Assembly (NCBI GenBank): GCA_964389545.1
Contig: CAYMDN010000006.1
Coordinates: forward strand, 1-53,392
Direction of reading: 5' to 3'
Source of the DNA: UMGS1781 sp964389545
GTDB lineage: Bacteria; Bacillota; Clostridia; TANB77; CAG-508
Length of the DNA: 53,392 nucleotides
Shown: one piece after another, positions 45,318-53,392 of the stretch
How the letters are laid out: each line of letters starts with the position of its first letter
How positions within the stretch are numbered: the stretch's first letter is position 1
Notes under the pieces: model-generated
Told to the model about the DNA's origin: nothing
Databases searched by the model: none
The model's input: the letters and a program-made list of their open reading frames with translations, nothing else
Program-made: the position numbers and the translations under genes

Positions 45318-45351
45318 AAAAAAAGACCATCTGTTTAGAAGGTCTTTTTTA
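45318..45351. terminator. Bidirectional terminator between gtrA and tagO
   Basis: Arms aaaaaaagacc/ggtctttttt around a 12-base loop, between convergent genes. Confidence 0.8.
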
Positions 45352-45358
45352 TATTCGT

Positions 45359-46468
45359 TTATTTTGTATCTATTTTATTTACAGTTTCATCATCATCAAT
45401 TTTCTTTAAAAAATCCTTTGAACCAATTGCTGCTATTGCAACAATCATTAATGCAAATGATATAGATTTCCAAAAGCCACTTTCTAATAGAATAATTGCA
45501 AACATTCCAACTGCAGCACTAAAAGCATATATGATGAATACTGCTTGCTTTTGAGTATATCCTTTTTTCATTATTTTGTGATGTAAATGCTCTTTGTCTG
45601 CTTTAAATATTCCTTTTACAGATTTTGTTTTAATTAATCTTCGAATAATAGCTAAACCAGTATCTAGTAAAGGAAATGCGAATACAAGTAATGGTGCAAC
45701 AATTACTATAGCTGTGTATGTTTTTGCCATACCAAGTATTGAGATTATGGACAGAGTAAATCCTAAGAAATTAGAGCCAGTATCTCCCAAAAATGTTTTT
45801 GCAGGATTAAAGTTAAATGGTAAAAATCCCAATATTGCTCCTGCAAGTGCAGTAACTAATATTATTGAAACCATTGGAGAATTATTTAATGCAAAAATCA
45901 TTAGTAGCGAAATACAAGATATAAGTGAAATACCACTAGATAAACCATCCAAACCGTCAATTAGGTTAATTGCATTTGTGATACCAACTATCCATATTAT
46001 AGTTATTGCTATAGAAAATATTTCCTCTGTTATGTAAGTATTTAAGAAAGATGCGAACATAATTCTATCTATTCTAACACCTGCAAGTGTAACAAGCACT
46101 GCTGCTATAGTTTGTCCAAGTAATTTAACAAAAGGATTTATGCCCTTTGAATCGTCAAATATACAGAAAACCATTAGTACTACAATTCCAGCAAATAATC
46201 CAAGTAACTTTGTATAATATTGATTATAATCAGTTAAATTGATAGTGCCTTCAAAAGACATCATTATCAAAAGATAAATAACAGAAACAGCAAATCCAGT
46301 AATAATAGCTAAACCACCTAATCTAGGCATTGGCTTTTTGTGGATTTTTCTGGCTTCTTTTGGTATGTCTACGGCACCTATTTTTTTTGCTAAACGTATT
46401 GTATAAGGTGTAATAACATATGCAGTTATAAATGCTAATAAAAAAGCTATTGCTATATCTCCCCACAT
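45359..46468 (-). CDS. tagO: UDP-GlcNAc:undecaprenyl-phosphate transferase (TagO/WecA)
   Basis: About 369 residues with around ten membrane helices. Conserved cytoplasmic motifs: PRLGG with HKKPMPRLGG, the DDSKGINPFVKLLGQ loop, NAINLIDGLDGLSSG, GFLPFNFNPAKTFLGDTGS and the basic DKEHLHHKIMKKGYTQKQ (His-rich). It starts the lipid-linked linkage unit on which WecG adds its sugar. ATG 46468 follows AAAGGAGAA. A longer upstream in-frame start at 46528 lacks such a site. Confidence 0.94.
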   Translation of the reverse strand: MWGDIAIAFLLAFITAYVITPYTIRLAKKIGAVDIPKEARKIHKKPMPRLGGLAIITGFAVSVIYLLIMMSFEGTINLTDYNQYYTKLLGLFAGIVVLMVFCIFDDSKGINPFVKLLGQTIAAVLVTLAGVRIDRIMFASFLNTYITEEIFSIAITIIWIVGITNAINLIDGLDGLSSGISLISCISLLMIFALNNSPMVSIILVTALAGAILGFLPFNFNPAKTFLGDTGSNFLGFTLSIISILGMAKTYTAIVIVAPLLVFAFPLLDTGLAIIRRLIKTKSVKGIFKADKEHLHHKIMKKGYTQKQAVFIIYAFSAAVGMFAIILLESGFWKSISFALMIVAIAAIGSKDFLKKIDDDETVNKIDTK

Positions 46469-46524
46469 ATCGAGTTCTCCTTTAAATTTTCTATTAGTAA
46501 TTTTATATTGAAATGCTGATTTTG

Positions 46525-46809
46525 TCAATCTTTATTGAAAAAATAGACCTTTCGATTCTTAATAAATTTATACATATAATAGAATACATATAAGATATTC
46601 TCATTATCAAAACCGACTATGCTAAATAATAATAAAGGGAAATAAAACGTTATAAATAGGCCAATTTTGATGTTTATAGAGAAGGGAAATATGTTAATCA
46701 ATACGAGTACAAGAATTGCCCAAATAACATTAAAAACTGCTGTTGAATAGTCCATTAAACCAAATAGTTTGTTTTTATAATTATAATTTTGTGGAATAAT
46801 AAATTTTAT
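46525..46809 (-). CDS. PrgI family (VirB3-like) membrane protein, apparent AUA start
   Basis: T4SS inner-membrane component of about 94 residues with two helices. Reading from ATA at 46809-46807 gives KFIIPQNYNYKNKLFGLMDY, the conserved PrgI start, whereas the first ATG (46755) would cut this off and has no ribosome site. AAAGGAGGTG lies about nine bases upstream of the ATA, and the ATA overlaps the stop of the previous gene as ATAA, the usual coupled arrangement with A in place of G. In mobile elements PrgI is usually followed by a VirB4 ATPase; here TagO follows, so the partner is missing. Start codon is inference. Confidence 0.7.
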   Translation of the reverse strand: MKFIIPQNYNYKNKLFGLMDYSTAVFNVIWAILVLVLINIFPFSINIKIGLFITFYFPLLLFSIVGFDNENILYVFYYMYKFIKNRKVYFFNKD

Positions 46810-47687
46810 TTTGAAACACCTCCTTTAAATATGCTAAACATACTAACACTTGTGAAATTAACATCAGAAGATAAACCACCCATAAAGTCTCGCATAAAAG
46901 AATTTGCTTTTACTAGAGTAAATATAATACCAAATTGTATTAACTCCCTGATAATTAGATTTTCATTAAAGCTAATTGAAAAATAAATTACTAAAATTAG
47001 AGCAATAAGAACTTGCAAGAATAACATAGAGAGAAAATTCTTTAGCCATGACTTAAAGAACCAACTAGTCTTAGCGTTTGCGAGAGACAAAATTGCAAAA
47101 GGTGATAATAAAACAAAAACTTTTATCATAACAAATCTTATAGCATAGGAAATGATTAAAGTAATGAAACTTATAGAGATCAGACTTTTAAGCAATCCAT
47201 CAAAGCTAAATAAATTGAATAGTCCGTCCAGAAAGAAGTTTTGAGGATTCAAATTATTAATAAGAGATACAAATGAGATTTCAATTTCTAAGGAAGATGA
47301 TGCAAGAAGTTTAACTAATTCTGCAACAGAAGAAACAAGAAAGATAATAAGATTGCAAAAGAACAGACTTCCATTGATAGCAAGAGAACATAGGAGCAAT
47401 TTAAAGATAAATTGAAGAGGATTTTCCACCTGTGTAAAAGTGAGATGAGAAAGCAAAAGCGAAATACTATAATAAATGATAAAACCATAAATTAATGAAT
47501 TGCAGATAAGCAAAATTCCAGAACTAAAATTGGTTCCAATCAACATTTCTAAATCTTCAGTAATTGATGTATCAACAAAAGCAAGACTATCAAATACAGA
47601 TATTATGCTTGTGTAAATCGAAGATAGGACATTTGCTAAAATCTTATTTATTGCTGCTATAATGTGGCTGGAAACAATAACATCAAT
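46806..47687 (-). CDS. TrbL/VirB6-like multi-pass membrane protein, start uncertain
   Basis: About 293 residues with five or six long hydrophobic helices separated by short charged loops, as in the TrbL/VirB6 component of Gram-positive conjugation systems. A perfect GGAGG sits upstream; the in-frame GTG at 47696 falls inside this site (GGAGGTG), while the best-spaced in-frame codon is ATT at 47687. If so, translation starts with AUU. It overlaps the PrgI start at the other end. Family assignment is by topology and context only. Confidence 0.6.
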   Translation of the reverse strand: MDVIVSSHIIAAINKILANVLSSIYTSIISVFDSLAFVDTSITEDLEMLIGTNFSSGILLICNSLIYGFIIYYSISLLLSHLTFTQVENPLQFIFKLLLCSLAINGSLFFCNLIIFLVSSVAELVKLLASSSLEIEISFVSLINNLNPQNFFLDGLFNLFSFDGLLKSLISISFITLIISYAIRFVMIKVFVLLSPFAILSLANAKTSWFFKSWLKNFLSMLFLQVLIALILVIYFSISFNENLIIRELIQFGIIFTLVKANSFMRDFMGGLSSDVNFTSVSMFSIFKGGVSK

Positions 47688-47688
47688 A

Positions 47689-48039
47689 TTAATCACCTCC
47701 TACAATTTCTTCAGCAGTTACAAGAAGTTTGATAGTTGATAAAATTAAGTCAATACATAAAATAAATGCATATGAGAACAGGCTTCCACGTATAAGTTTT
47801 TTTCCTGTTCTAATTCTTTCTTCATCTCCAAAGCTGAACTTTTTCATAAAAACACCAGTACCAACTGCTACTGCTGCAGCAGGAGTAGCTATACGTAAAA
47901 ACCAAGACTTGATTTTTTCAAATGCACTAGTAATTGTATTTACAAGTTTTGGATATGCACCATAACTTGTAAGTGATAAGCAATTTAAAATGATTACAAC
48001 TAAAAACATTATGTAATAAATATAATAAAATTTTTTCAT
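47689..48039 (-). CDS. TrbC/VirB2 pilin-like small membrane protein
   Basis: About 116 residues: signal peptide-like N-terminus (YIYYIMFLVVIILNCLSLTS, cut near YGA), a stretch AFEKIKSWFLRIATPAAAVAVGTGVFM and a second hydrophobic helix at the C-terminus. This matches the VirB2/TrbC-like or Maff2-type proteins found upstream of TrbL in conjugative elements. ATG 48039 follows GGAGG. Context-supported. Confidence 0.6.
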   Translation of the reverse strand: MKKFYYIYYIMFLVVIILNCLSLTSYGAYPKLVNTITSAFEKIKSWFLRIATPAAAVAVGTGVFMKKFSFGDEERIRTGKKLIRGSLFSYAFILCIDLILSTIKLLVTAEEIVGGD

Positions 48040-48054
48040 ATAAACCTCCATAAA

Positions 48055-49785
48055 TTAAATTATTTTATATTTTGATTTCTTAAAATCATTTTGCCCCTCA
48101 GAAAAATATGGTTTCATTTTTAATTTTTGAGGAGGGATAACTTTATATCCGTTTGAAAGGAAAGCAAGACACGAGAAAGCTTCTAGTTCCTGAGTAAAGA
48201 ACTTTGTATCATACACATATTCTAGACTAACAGAAGTGCTAATACTTTCAGAAACATTAGACCCCTTAGAACTTAAAGAGTTAGTTAGATAATTATAATT
48301 TGTTTCTTGTGCGTTTTCAGATATGCTCTTAGAAATTTTAGTTTTATCCTCTTTACCAATCTGCTTTTGAGCACTTTCTATAGTAGAAGAATCGTCAGTT
48401 CTAAACCACAGTTTGTTAATTAAATTTTGAGTTATGGCATTAACTACAGGCTGGTTTTTTAAAGAATTTAAAAGAGAAGTATAACTTTGAGTTGCAACAA
48501 TATTAATACATTTTGCTTCTCGACTTTGAGCAAAAAAATCTGCATCAGTAGCTGTTACATATTCATGAAATTCATCAGAAATAAAAGCACAAGGTTTAGC
48601 GATTCCTTTTGATAGTTGGGCAAGAACTTCAGACTGAAAATCTAATTTTAAATATGCTGCTATGAACTTTGATAGATTCTTATACAAAGCAATATTCATG
48701 TTTAATACAACAATTTTTCCATCTTCAATAACTTCTTTAAATCCACTAAAATTAAGATTTTCTTTTTCAGGGGAAAATGTTTTTAAAACATCATAATCAG
48801 AAATAAATATGTTCGTCATACGAGATATTTCGGATTTTAAAATAGAAAAAACACGAGAATCTAAATTTTTGAATTCATCTTCAAAAAAACTAATAGCAGA
48901 GTATAGGTCATAAACTTCATTATCTGAGAACTTGCCAGATAAAAATAAACCTTTTAAATATGCAACTTTTTCTTCATAATATTCATGAGAATTAATTAAC
49001 TTATGTAATTCTGTAAAAGTAACATATCCATTATTGTACAACCTGCAAAGTTTAATACACTCAGCTAAAATATTCTCAGCTGTATCTAACCAATACGATT
49101 CACTATTTTCTGGAGAGAAGAGCATTAGAATTGTTTTTAGTCTATTTGCAAGCACGTTTGGTTTTAAGGTAGGTTTATCTAATGGGTTATAAGTTATTCC
49201 ACCTCCGAGCTCAATTACCCTTAAATCGGAAATTCTGCCACAAGCAAGGGCATATTTTTTTACCTGATTATAGTAATTACCTTTTACATCTAAAATAAGC
49301 ATACCAATTTTATGAGAACCGTGATAAGTTATTTGCATTAATTGTTCGGTAAAGGGGTACATTGCAGAGCTAGTTTTACCACTGCCTATGGTTCCAGTTA
49401 TCAAAATATTTTGATATAATCCATTTTCATTTAAATATACAGGTTCGTTATTTGATGACTTTCCAATATACAAATTCAGATCACTTAATGATGTAATTGA
49501 TTGATTTGTTTTTGAGGGATTAACTTTTCTAAAGGATTTATTTTTAGTAATAAAAGTAAAAATAATATTAGAACAAATTAATGAAGAAAAAATAAAAGTT
49601 ATTACATAAAAGAATTTTAAATATTTCCAAGCATTTGGAGCTCGAATACAAATATCAAAAGGATAAATGGCATAGGGGATAATTACAGAATCAGAACAAA
49701 ATAATGGGGAAAAATAAAAGCTAACTAATATCAATAAAATAAGGGTAAAAAATAACATGAATAAACATCGGAGTAATAATTTCAA
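48055..49785 (-). CDS. VirD4-type coupling protein (TraG family)
   Basis: About 576 residues. Two N-terminal helices, Walker A GTIGSGKT at 131-138, Walker B and TraM-recognition region AFISDEFHEYV followed by REAKCINIVATQSYTSLLNSL. Such ATPases couple DNA or protein substrates to a type IV channel. The TTG start follows AGGAGG. No relaxase, VirB4 or hydrolase of a complete conjugation module lies in the window, so this may be a remnant, or an unusual small secretion unit. Confidence 0.85.
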   Translation of the reverse strand: MKLLLRCLFMLFFTLILLILVSFYFSPLFCSDSVIIPYAIYPFDICIRAPNAWKYLKFFYVITFIFSSLICSNIIFTFITKNKSFRKVNPSKTNQSITSLSDLNLYIGKSSNNEPVYLNENGLYQNILITGTIGSGKTSSAMYPFTEQLMQITYHGSHKIGMLILDVKGNYYNQVKKYALACGRISDLRVIELGGGITYNPLDKPTLKPNVLANRLKTILMLFSPENSESYWLDTAENILAECIKLCRLYNNGYVTFTELHKLINSHEYYEEKVAYLKGLFLSGKFSDNEVYDLYSAISFFEDEFKNLDSRVFSILKSEISRMTNIFISDYDVLKTFSPEKENLNFSGFKEVIEDGKIVVLNMNIALYKNLSKFIAAYLKLDFQSEVLAQLSKGIAKPCAFISDEFHEYVTATDADFFAQSREAKCINIVATQSYTSLLNSLKNQPVVNAITQNLINKLWFRTDDSSTIESAQKQIGKEDKTKISKSISENAQETNYNYLTNSLSSKGSNVSESISTSVSLEYVYDTKFFTQELEAFSCLAFLSNGYKVIPPQKLKMKPYFSEGQNDFKKSKYKII

Positions 49786-49795
49786 AATAAACCTC

Positions 49796-49918
49796 CTAAT
49801 CTAAATTTTTTAATTTAAGTTTGGAACCTTGTAAAGAATGAAAGATGTGCATTTCAAAAAAAGAATAAATTGAATAAAAAGTTATAAAAAGATTAATAAT
49901 AAAAGATAAAAAAAACAC
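49796..49918 (-). CDS. Possible small membrane peptide upstream of virD4
   Basis: Open frame of 40 residues from GTG 49918 (or about 53 from an upstream TTG) with a hydrophobic helix (FFLSFIINLFITFYSIYSFF), ending in a stop that overlaps the virD4 ribosome site. A good ribosome site (AAAGGCGGTGA) is upstream but no standard start is correctly spaced. Weak. Confidence 0.3.
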   Translation of the reverse strand: MFFLSFIINLFITFYSIYSFFEMHIFHSLQGSKLKLKNLD

Positions 49919-49988
49919 ATGAACTAAATTTTCTAACTTACACTCACCGCCTTTCAAATTTTTATCATTCTACTATAATTTTACAAAA

Positions 49989-50017
49989 TTGTCTATACTT
50001 TTAATAAAAATTATGAT
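49989..50017 (+). promoter_or_regulatory. SigA-type promoter for the DUF1858 gene
   Basis: TTGTCT, 17 bases, TATGAT, 39 bases before the ATG; AGGAGG in between. Confidence 0.6.
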
Positions 50018-50056
50018 AAAATATTAAATGAACTATAAAGAGATAGGAGGATCAAA

Positions 50057-50239
50057 ATGATAGAGAAAACTACTAAAATAGGAGAACTTTTAGAAATAGC
50101 ACCAGAAAAAGCAGAAATATTATTACAAGCAGGAATGCATTGTTTAGGATGTCCAGCATCTCAAGCTGAGACAATAGAAGAAGCATGCGAAGTACATGGA
50201 ATAGATGTAGATGAATTATTAGAAAAAATTAATAAATAA
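50057..50239 (+). CDS. DUF1858 domain protein
   Basis: A 60-residue protein. KIGELLEIAPEKAEILLQAGMHCLGCPASQAETIEEAC contains the family's G-M-x-C-x-x-C motif. The domain is often fused to or found near hybrid-cluster and metal proteins; its role is uncertain. Own promoter and terminator. Confidence 0.85.
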   Translation: MIEKTTKIGELLEIAPEKAEILLQAGMHCLGCPASQAETIEEACEVHGIDVDELLEKINK

Positions 50240-50248
50240 ATTAAAATT

Positions 50249-50270
50249 GAGGTTGTATAACCTCTTTTTT
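50249..50270 (+). terminator. Terminator after the DUF1858 gene
   Basis: Stem gaggtt/aacctc, four-base loop and six T. Confidence 0.8.
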
Positions 50271-50291
50271 CTTTAGTAAGAACTCGTGAAA

Positions 50292-50320
50292 TTGCTTAAA
50301 ATATTGAAATAATGTATAAT
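50292..50320 (+). promoter_or_regulatory. SigA-type promoter for the CYTH-HD gene
   Basis: TTGCTT, 17 bases, TATAAT (perfect), 22 bases before the ATG at 50343. Confidence 0.7.
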
Positions 50321-50342
50321 AGTAGTAATAGTGGAGGTTTTT

Positions 50343-52973
50343 ATGAGTATAGAAAATGAATTGAAATTAATTCCACATGATGGTGGGACAAGCAAATCAA
50401 GCATTCTTGAAGTATTAAGGGACAATGGATACAAAATAAATAGTACACCCAAAATGGTTCCAATAGATGATATATATTATGATAATGAAAATAGAAATTT
50501 ACTAAATAACGGAAGCAGCTTGAGAATCAGAAGAAGCAAAGGAAAAATATTAGTCACATACAAGATAAAACTTCCAAGTTCAGAAAATGTTCAATATAAA
50601 CAAAGAGACGAGTTTGAAGAAGAGATACCTTCTGAATACATAAAACAAAATGGAGAAGTTTCAATAGAAGATGCAATAAGAGTTTTAAAAGCAAAGAATC
50701 CAGATTTAGAGCTTCCTACAGGATTACAAAGAGTTGTACATGTAAGAAATAATAGAAATAAAATAAATGTTGAAACTCCAGATGGAAGTATAATAGAAGT
50801 TGCATTTGATGACTTATATGCTTTTGATGAATATGGTAATAGATTTGATATGAAAAATGAGATGGAATTTGAGACTCTATCAGGAAATCCAGATAATTTA
50901 AATGCCATATATGAATTAATAAATTCTAAATTTGATGTTGAAAAAAATGATATTCCAAAATATGCAAGAGCCGTAAAAGAAATGATAGAACAAAAACAAA
51001 ATATGAGCTTAGAAGAAATAACATTATGTGCTATGCTAAGCGATATTATAGGAACTAGAGAGTTTAATCAATTAAAATATAAGGGACAAATATTACATGA
51101 TTACAGAGTTCCTATGCCAGATAATCTTGACCTAGAAAATTTTAAAGATCCAAATTATCTTATAAGCAAAATATCAGCCGTAAAGAGAGTAAAGAGATAC
51201 AATCCAGGAAGAATAAAAAATTTGGAAGAGATGTTTTCATGCTACTTTTCAGACATGAGCTATCAAGATATAGAATATAAATTAATAAAATTTTTAAATG
51301 AATATTACCATGATGATGACCAAGCTATAACAAATAGATTATCACATTCTCAACAAGTAATGTTGATAACAGGATTAATAAGTAGAAGTAGAGAGATATC
51401 AGAACAAGAAAGAAAACCATTGTTATGTATGGTTTCTGCATTAATCCATGATATAGGACATGTACCAGGTGCACATCCAACAGAAGCATTATTAGGATCA
51501 TTAGATGGATTTTTCTCACATGAATCAAATGGCAGAACAGTTGTAGAAAGAATAATTACAGACGATATGGAGTATATAGTAGATACAATAAAACAATATT
51601 GCAACTCAGTTGGACAAAGCTATTCAGATGATAAAATAAGAGAAATGATATTAAAAAACAAGATACAATTAAAAAAATCAATAGAGTCACACAGCAGAAC
51701 AAATAGCGAAAAAAGAGGAGAAGGTACGGTAGTTCAGCTACCTAGAGAAGCAGATAAGATATGTTATGGGATAAGTGATATGGTAGATATAATAAAAAGA
51801 ACAAATAGAACAGGAGAACAACTACCAGAGGGATTCTTAACACAAGAATGGAAAGAAAAAACAATAAAAAAACTAGGTAAAGGATACGCAGAAAGAGAAG
51901 AAGTTATAAGAAAGAAGATAGAAGAGTTTGAAAAATTAATTCGTACAGGAAATTTTGGAGAATTAACTACAGAAATAGCAAACACAGTAAGAGAAAATGT
52001 AAATGATGGTAGAGTGTATTATGATGTTGAACAAGACACATGGGATATACTAAATGGAATGATAGACTATGTAAAAGGATTTAGAAAAACAGGAATTGTT
52101 GATAGCAGAAAAAAAGAATTTTCGCAAGCAGCAATGATTTTGGTTATAAAAACATTTAACGAAGCAATGGTACAAACTAATGGAAATGTTGAAGATGCAT
52201 GGGAACTAGCATTGGCAGAAATAACTAGACACAATGATTTAGATGTACTTAATATGCTTAACGAAATGAGGGAACAATTTGAAAGTGAACCAGAAGGATT
52301 AAAAAAAGCCTTAAGCAAAGGAGGTATACTTGACCCAACTAACATAGAAAAGCTAGATAATGCAGACAGACAAATAAAAATACACCCTAGAGGAATGTTT
52401 GGACTAACAGAAATGTTACCATTCTTCGGAGAAGAATATAGAACGCCAAAGCCAGATAGGTTAAGAGATACATACTTTAGTAATGATGATGGCTTATCAG
52501 TTTGTTTAAGAGAATATGTAGGTACTGCAAGACAAGAATTAATAGTAAAACGTAAAAGAGAAAAAGGTGTAATGCAAGTAGAAAGAGAAAAGTTTGTAAC
52601 TGAAGACTTAACTGGAATATCATTACCAGAATTAATTGAAAAATTTAATAATGAACATTCAGAATTCAACGTACAAATACCAAATACAACATCAAAATGC
52701 ATGTTAAACACAATACGAACAACAGCTGAAAACGAAGATGGAGTGGCATTAAGAATAGATAAAACAACGATAATGGGAGAATCTGGCAGAAGAATTCCAA
52801 TGGAAGACACAATAGAAATAGAATGTAGTAGTAGAGACAGAATGAAAAAAGCTAGAGCACAACTATTAGAATTTTTAGAATTAATGGGAATAAATCCTCA
52901 AACGGTTCTTACAAAGAGGACGAAAGAAGAAGAAGCAATGGATATCATAGGTAAAACTTACGATGGTCGATAA
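50343..52973 (+). CDS. CYTH-HD fusion phosphohydrolase
   Basis: About 876 residues. The N-terminus (1-215) is a CYTH domain (triphosphate tunnel metalloenzyme): start IENELKLIP in the E-x-E-x-K style, SSLRIRRSKGKILVTYKIKLP and the late EMEFET. The middle (about 215-640) is an HD domain of the dGTPase-like class: RLSHSQQVMLI, then ALIHDIGHVPGAHPTEALLG, and READKICYGISDMVD. The C-terminus (about 720-876) again has QELIVKRKREKGVMQVEREKF and DTIEIECSS, suggesting a second, diverged CYTH-like domain. Probably acts on (d)NTP or other triphosphates. ATG 50343 follows GGAGG. Confidence 0.8.
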   Translation: MSIENELKLIPHDGGTSKSSILEVLRDNGYKINSTPKMVPIDDIYYDNENRNLLNNGSSLRIRRSKGKILVTYKIKLPSSENVQYKQRDEFEEEIPSEYIKQNGEVSIEDAIRVLKAKNPDLELPTGLQRVVHVRNNRNKINVETPDGSIIEVAFDDLYAFDEYGNRFDMKNEMEFETLSGNPDNLNAIYELINSKFDVEKNDIPKYARAVKEMIEQKQNMSLEEITLCAMLSDIIGTREFNQLKYKGQILHDYRVPMPDNLDLENFKDPNYLISKISAVKRVKRYNPGRIKNLEEMFSCYFSDMSYQDIEYKLIKFLNEYYHDDDQAITNRLSHSQQVMLITGLISRSREISEQERKPLLCMVSALIHDIGHVPGAHPTEALLGSLDGFFSHESNGRTVVERIITDDMEYIVDTIKQYCNSVGQSYSDDKIREMILKNKIQLKKSIESHSRTNSEKRGEGTVVQLPREADKICYGISDMVDIIKRTNRTGEQLPEGFLTQEWKEKTIKKLGKGYAEREEVIRKKIEEFEKLIRTGNFGELTTEIANTVRENVNDGRVYYDVEQDTWDILNGMIDYVKGFRKTGIVDSRKKEFSQAAMILVIKTFNEAMVQTNGNVEDAWELALAEITRHNDLDVLNMLNEMREQFESEPEGLKKALSKGGILDPTNIEKLDNADRQIKIHPRGMFGLTEMLPFFGEEYRTPKPDRLRDTYFSNDDGLSVCLREYVGTARQELIVKRKREKGVMQVEREKFVTEDLTGISLPELIEKFNNEHSEFNVQIPNTTSKCMLNTIRTTAENEDGVALRIDKTTIMGESGRRIPMEDTIEIECSSRDRMKKARAQLLEFLELMGINPQTVLTKRTKEEEAMDIIGKTYDGR

Positions 52974-52990
52974 AATCAAAATATAATTTG

Positions 52991-53025
52991 AAAGGGAGTA
53001 ATTATATTGATAATTACTCCCTTTT
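52991..53025 (+). terminator. Terminator after the CYTH-HD gene
   Basis: Perfect stem aaagggagtaattat/ataattactcccttt with a four-base loop and a short T tract. Confidence 0.88.
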
Positions 53026-53073
53026 ATGTTAGTATACCAATTAGAAAATTATAATTTAAAGGAGTGATATAAT

Positions 53074-53392
53074 ATGGCAATGTGGAATCCATGGAGAGGA
53101 TGTAAAAAATGTAGTGATGGCTGTTTACATTGCTATATTCATAAAGGAGATTCAAAAAGAAATATAAATACTAATGAAATTATAAAGACAAAAGACTTTG
53201 AAAAACCAATAGAAAAATTAAAAAATGGCAATTATAAAATGAAATCTGGAATGGTATATTTATGTTTTTCTACGGATTTTTTTATAGAAGAAGCAGATGA
53301 ATGGAGACCTGAATGCTGGAAAATGATTAAAGAAAGGCAGGATTGTACTTTTTTATTTCTAACAAAAAGAATTGATAGATTTATGAAATGTA
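53074..53392 (+). CDS. DUF5131 (phage Gp37/Gp68-like) protein, 3' end outside window
   Basis: The first 106 residues are present. MAMWNPWRGCKKCSDGCLHCYIHKGD holds a CxxCxxxCxxC cluster and is followed by YLCFSTDFFIEEADEWRPECWKMI and FLFLTKRIDRF, the pattern of DUF5131/Gp37-Gp68, an SPL-like radical SAM relative found in phages and bacteria. AAAGGAG ribosome site. Incomplete at the window edge. Confidence 0.85.
   Translation, partial: MAMWNPWRGCKKCSDGCLHCYIHKGDSKRNINTNEIIKTKDFEKPIEKLKNGNYKMKSGMVYLCFSTDFFIEEADEWRPECWKMIKERQDCTFLFLTKRIDRFMKC

Noticed and set aside
1..53392. CRISPR array, insertion sequence, prophage or rRNA genes
   Set aside because: No regularly spaced repeats, transposase, integrase or rRNA sequence was seen. 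The DUF5131 fragment at the end is phage-like by family only.

Overview
The window looks like a chromosomal segment of an AT-rich, spore-forming, Gram-positive anaerobe of the Clostridia, probably an uncultured gut-type lineage. The grounds are the ftsZ-spoIIGA-sigE order, SigH, YpeB, a class D sortase with surface proteins, TagO/WecG/ABC-exported wall polysaccharide genes and strong A/T-ending codon bias with AGA as the main Arg codon. I cannot name the species.

Layout: 1-5.5 kb holds the end of ftsZ, spoIIGA, sigE, mgtC, a small membrane protein, mscS and a secreted GH25-LysM lysozyme. 5.5-8.6 kb (minus) holds a thioester/SpaA-type surface protein, a class D sortase and a SigH-like sigma factor. 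8.8-13.7 kb holds an initiator tRNA, tRNA-Arg(CCU), two small unknown genes, tadA, SRP RNA, dnaX, ybaB and recR. 13.7-21.7 kb holds a MurG/UgtP-type glycosyltransferase, ypeB and a 1628-residue LPYTG surface protein with five DUF11-type repeats. 21.8-38.2 kb is one long polysaccharide operon: ABC exporter, UDP-FucNAc-type sugar genes, a chain of glycosyltransferases and WecG. 38.2-46.5 kb holds a ligase/polymerase, WecB, an MdoB-like phosphoglycerol transferase, a lipid kinase, GtrB, GtrA and TagO. 46.5-49.8 kb is a small type IV secretion-like block (PrgI, TrbL-like, pilin-like, VirD4) without VirB4 or relaxase. 50-53.4 kb holds a DUF1858 protein, a CYTH-HD protein and a partial DUF5131 gene.

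Main discovery: five genes here (spoIIGA, sigE, sortase, ypeB, O-antigen ligase-like) are each split by a single +1 frame change, and in all five the break is exactly at an in-frame CGG codon. Skipping the C and reading the next GGN as glycine restores a full-length protein at the expected family length. Going by hand through the cgg triplets (ccg for minus-strand genes) in all the other coding regions, I found no other in-frame CGG, while CGT, CGC and CGA are used in intact genes. CGG (or the quadruplet CGGN) therefore seems to act as a +1 frameshift signal that always yields Gly. Three of the five genes belong to sporulation or germination, which suggests a bldA-like translational switch on development, or alternatively an unassigned codon tolerated through efficient +1 slippage.
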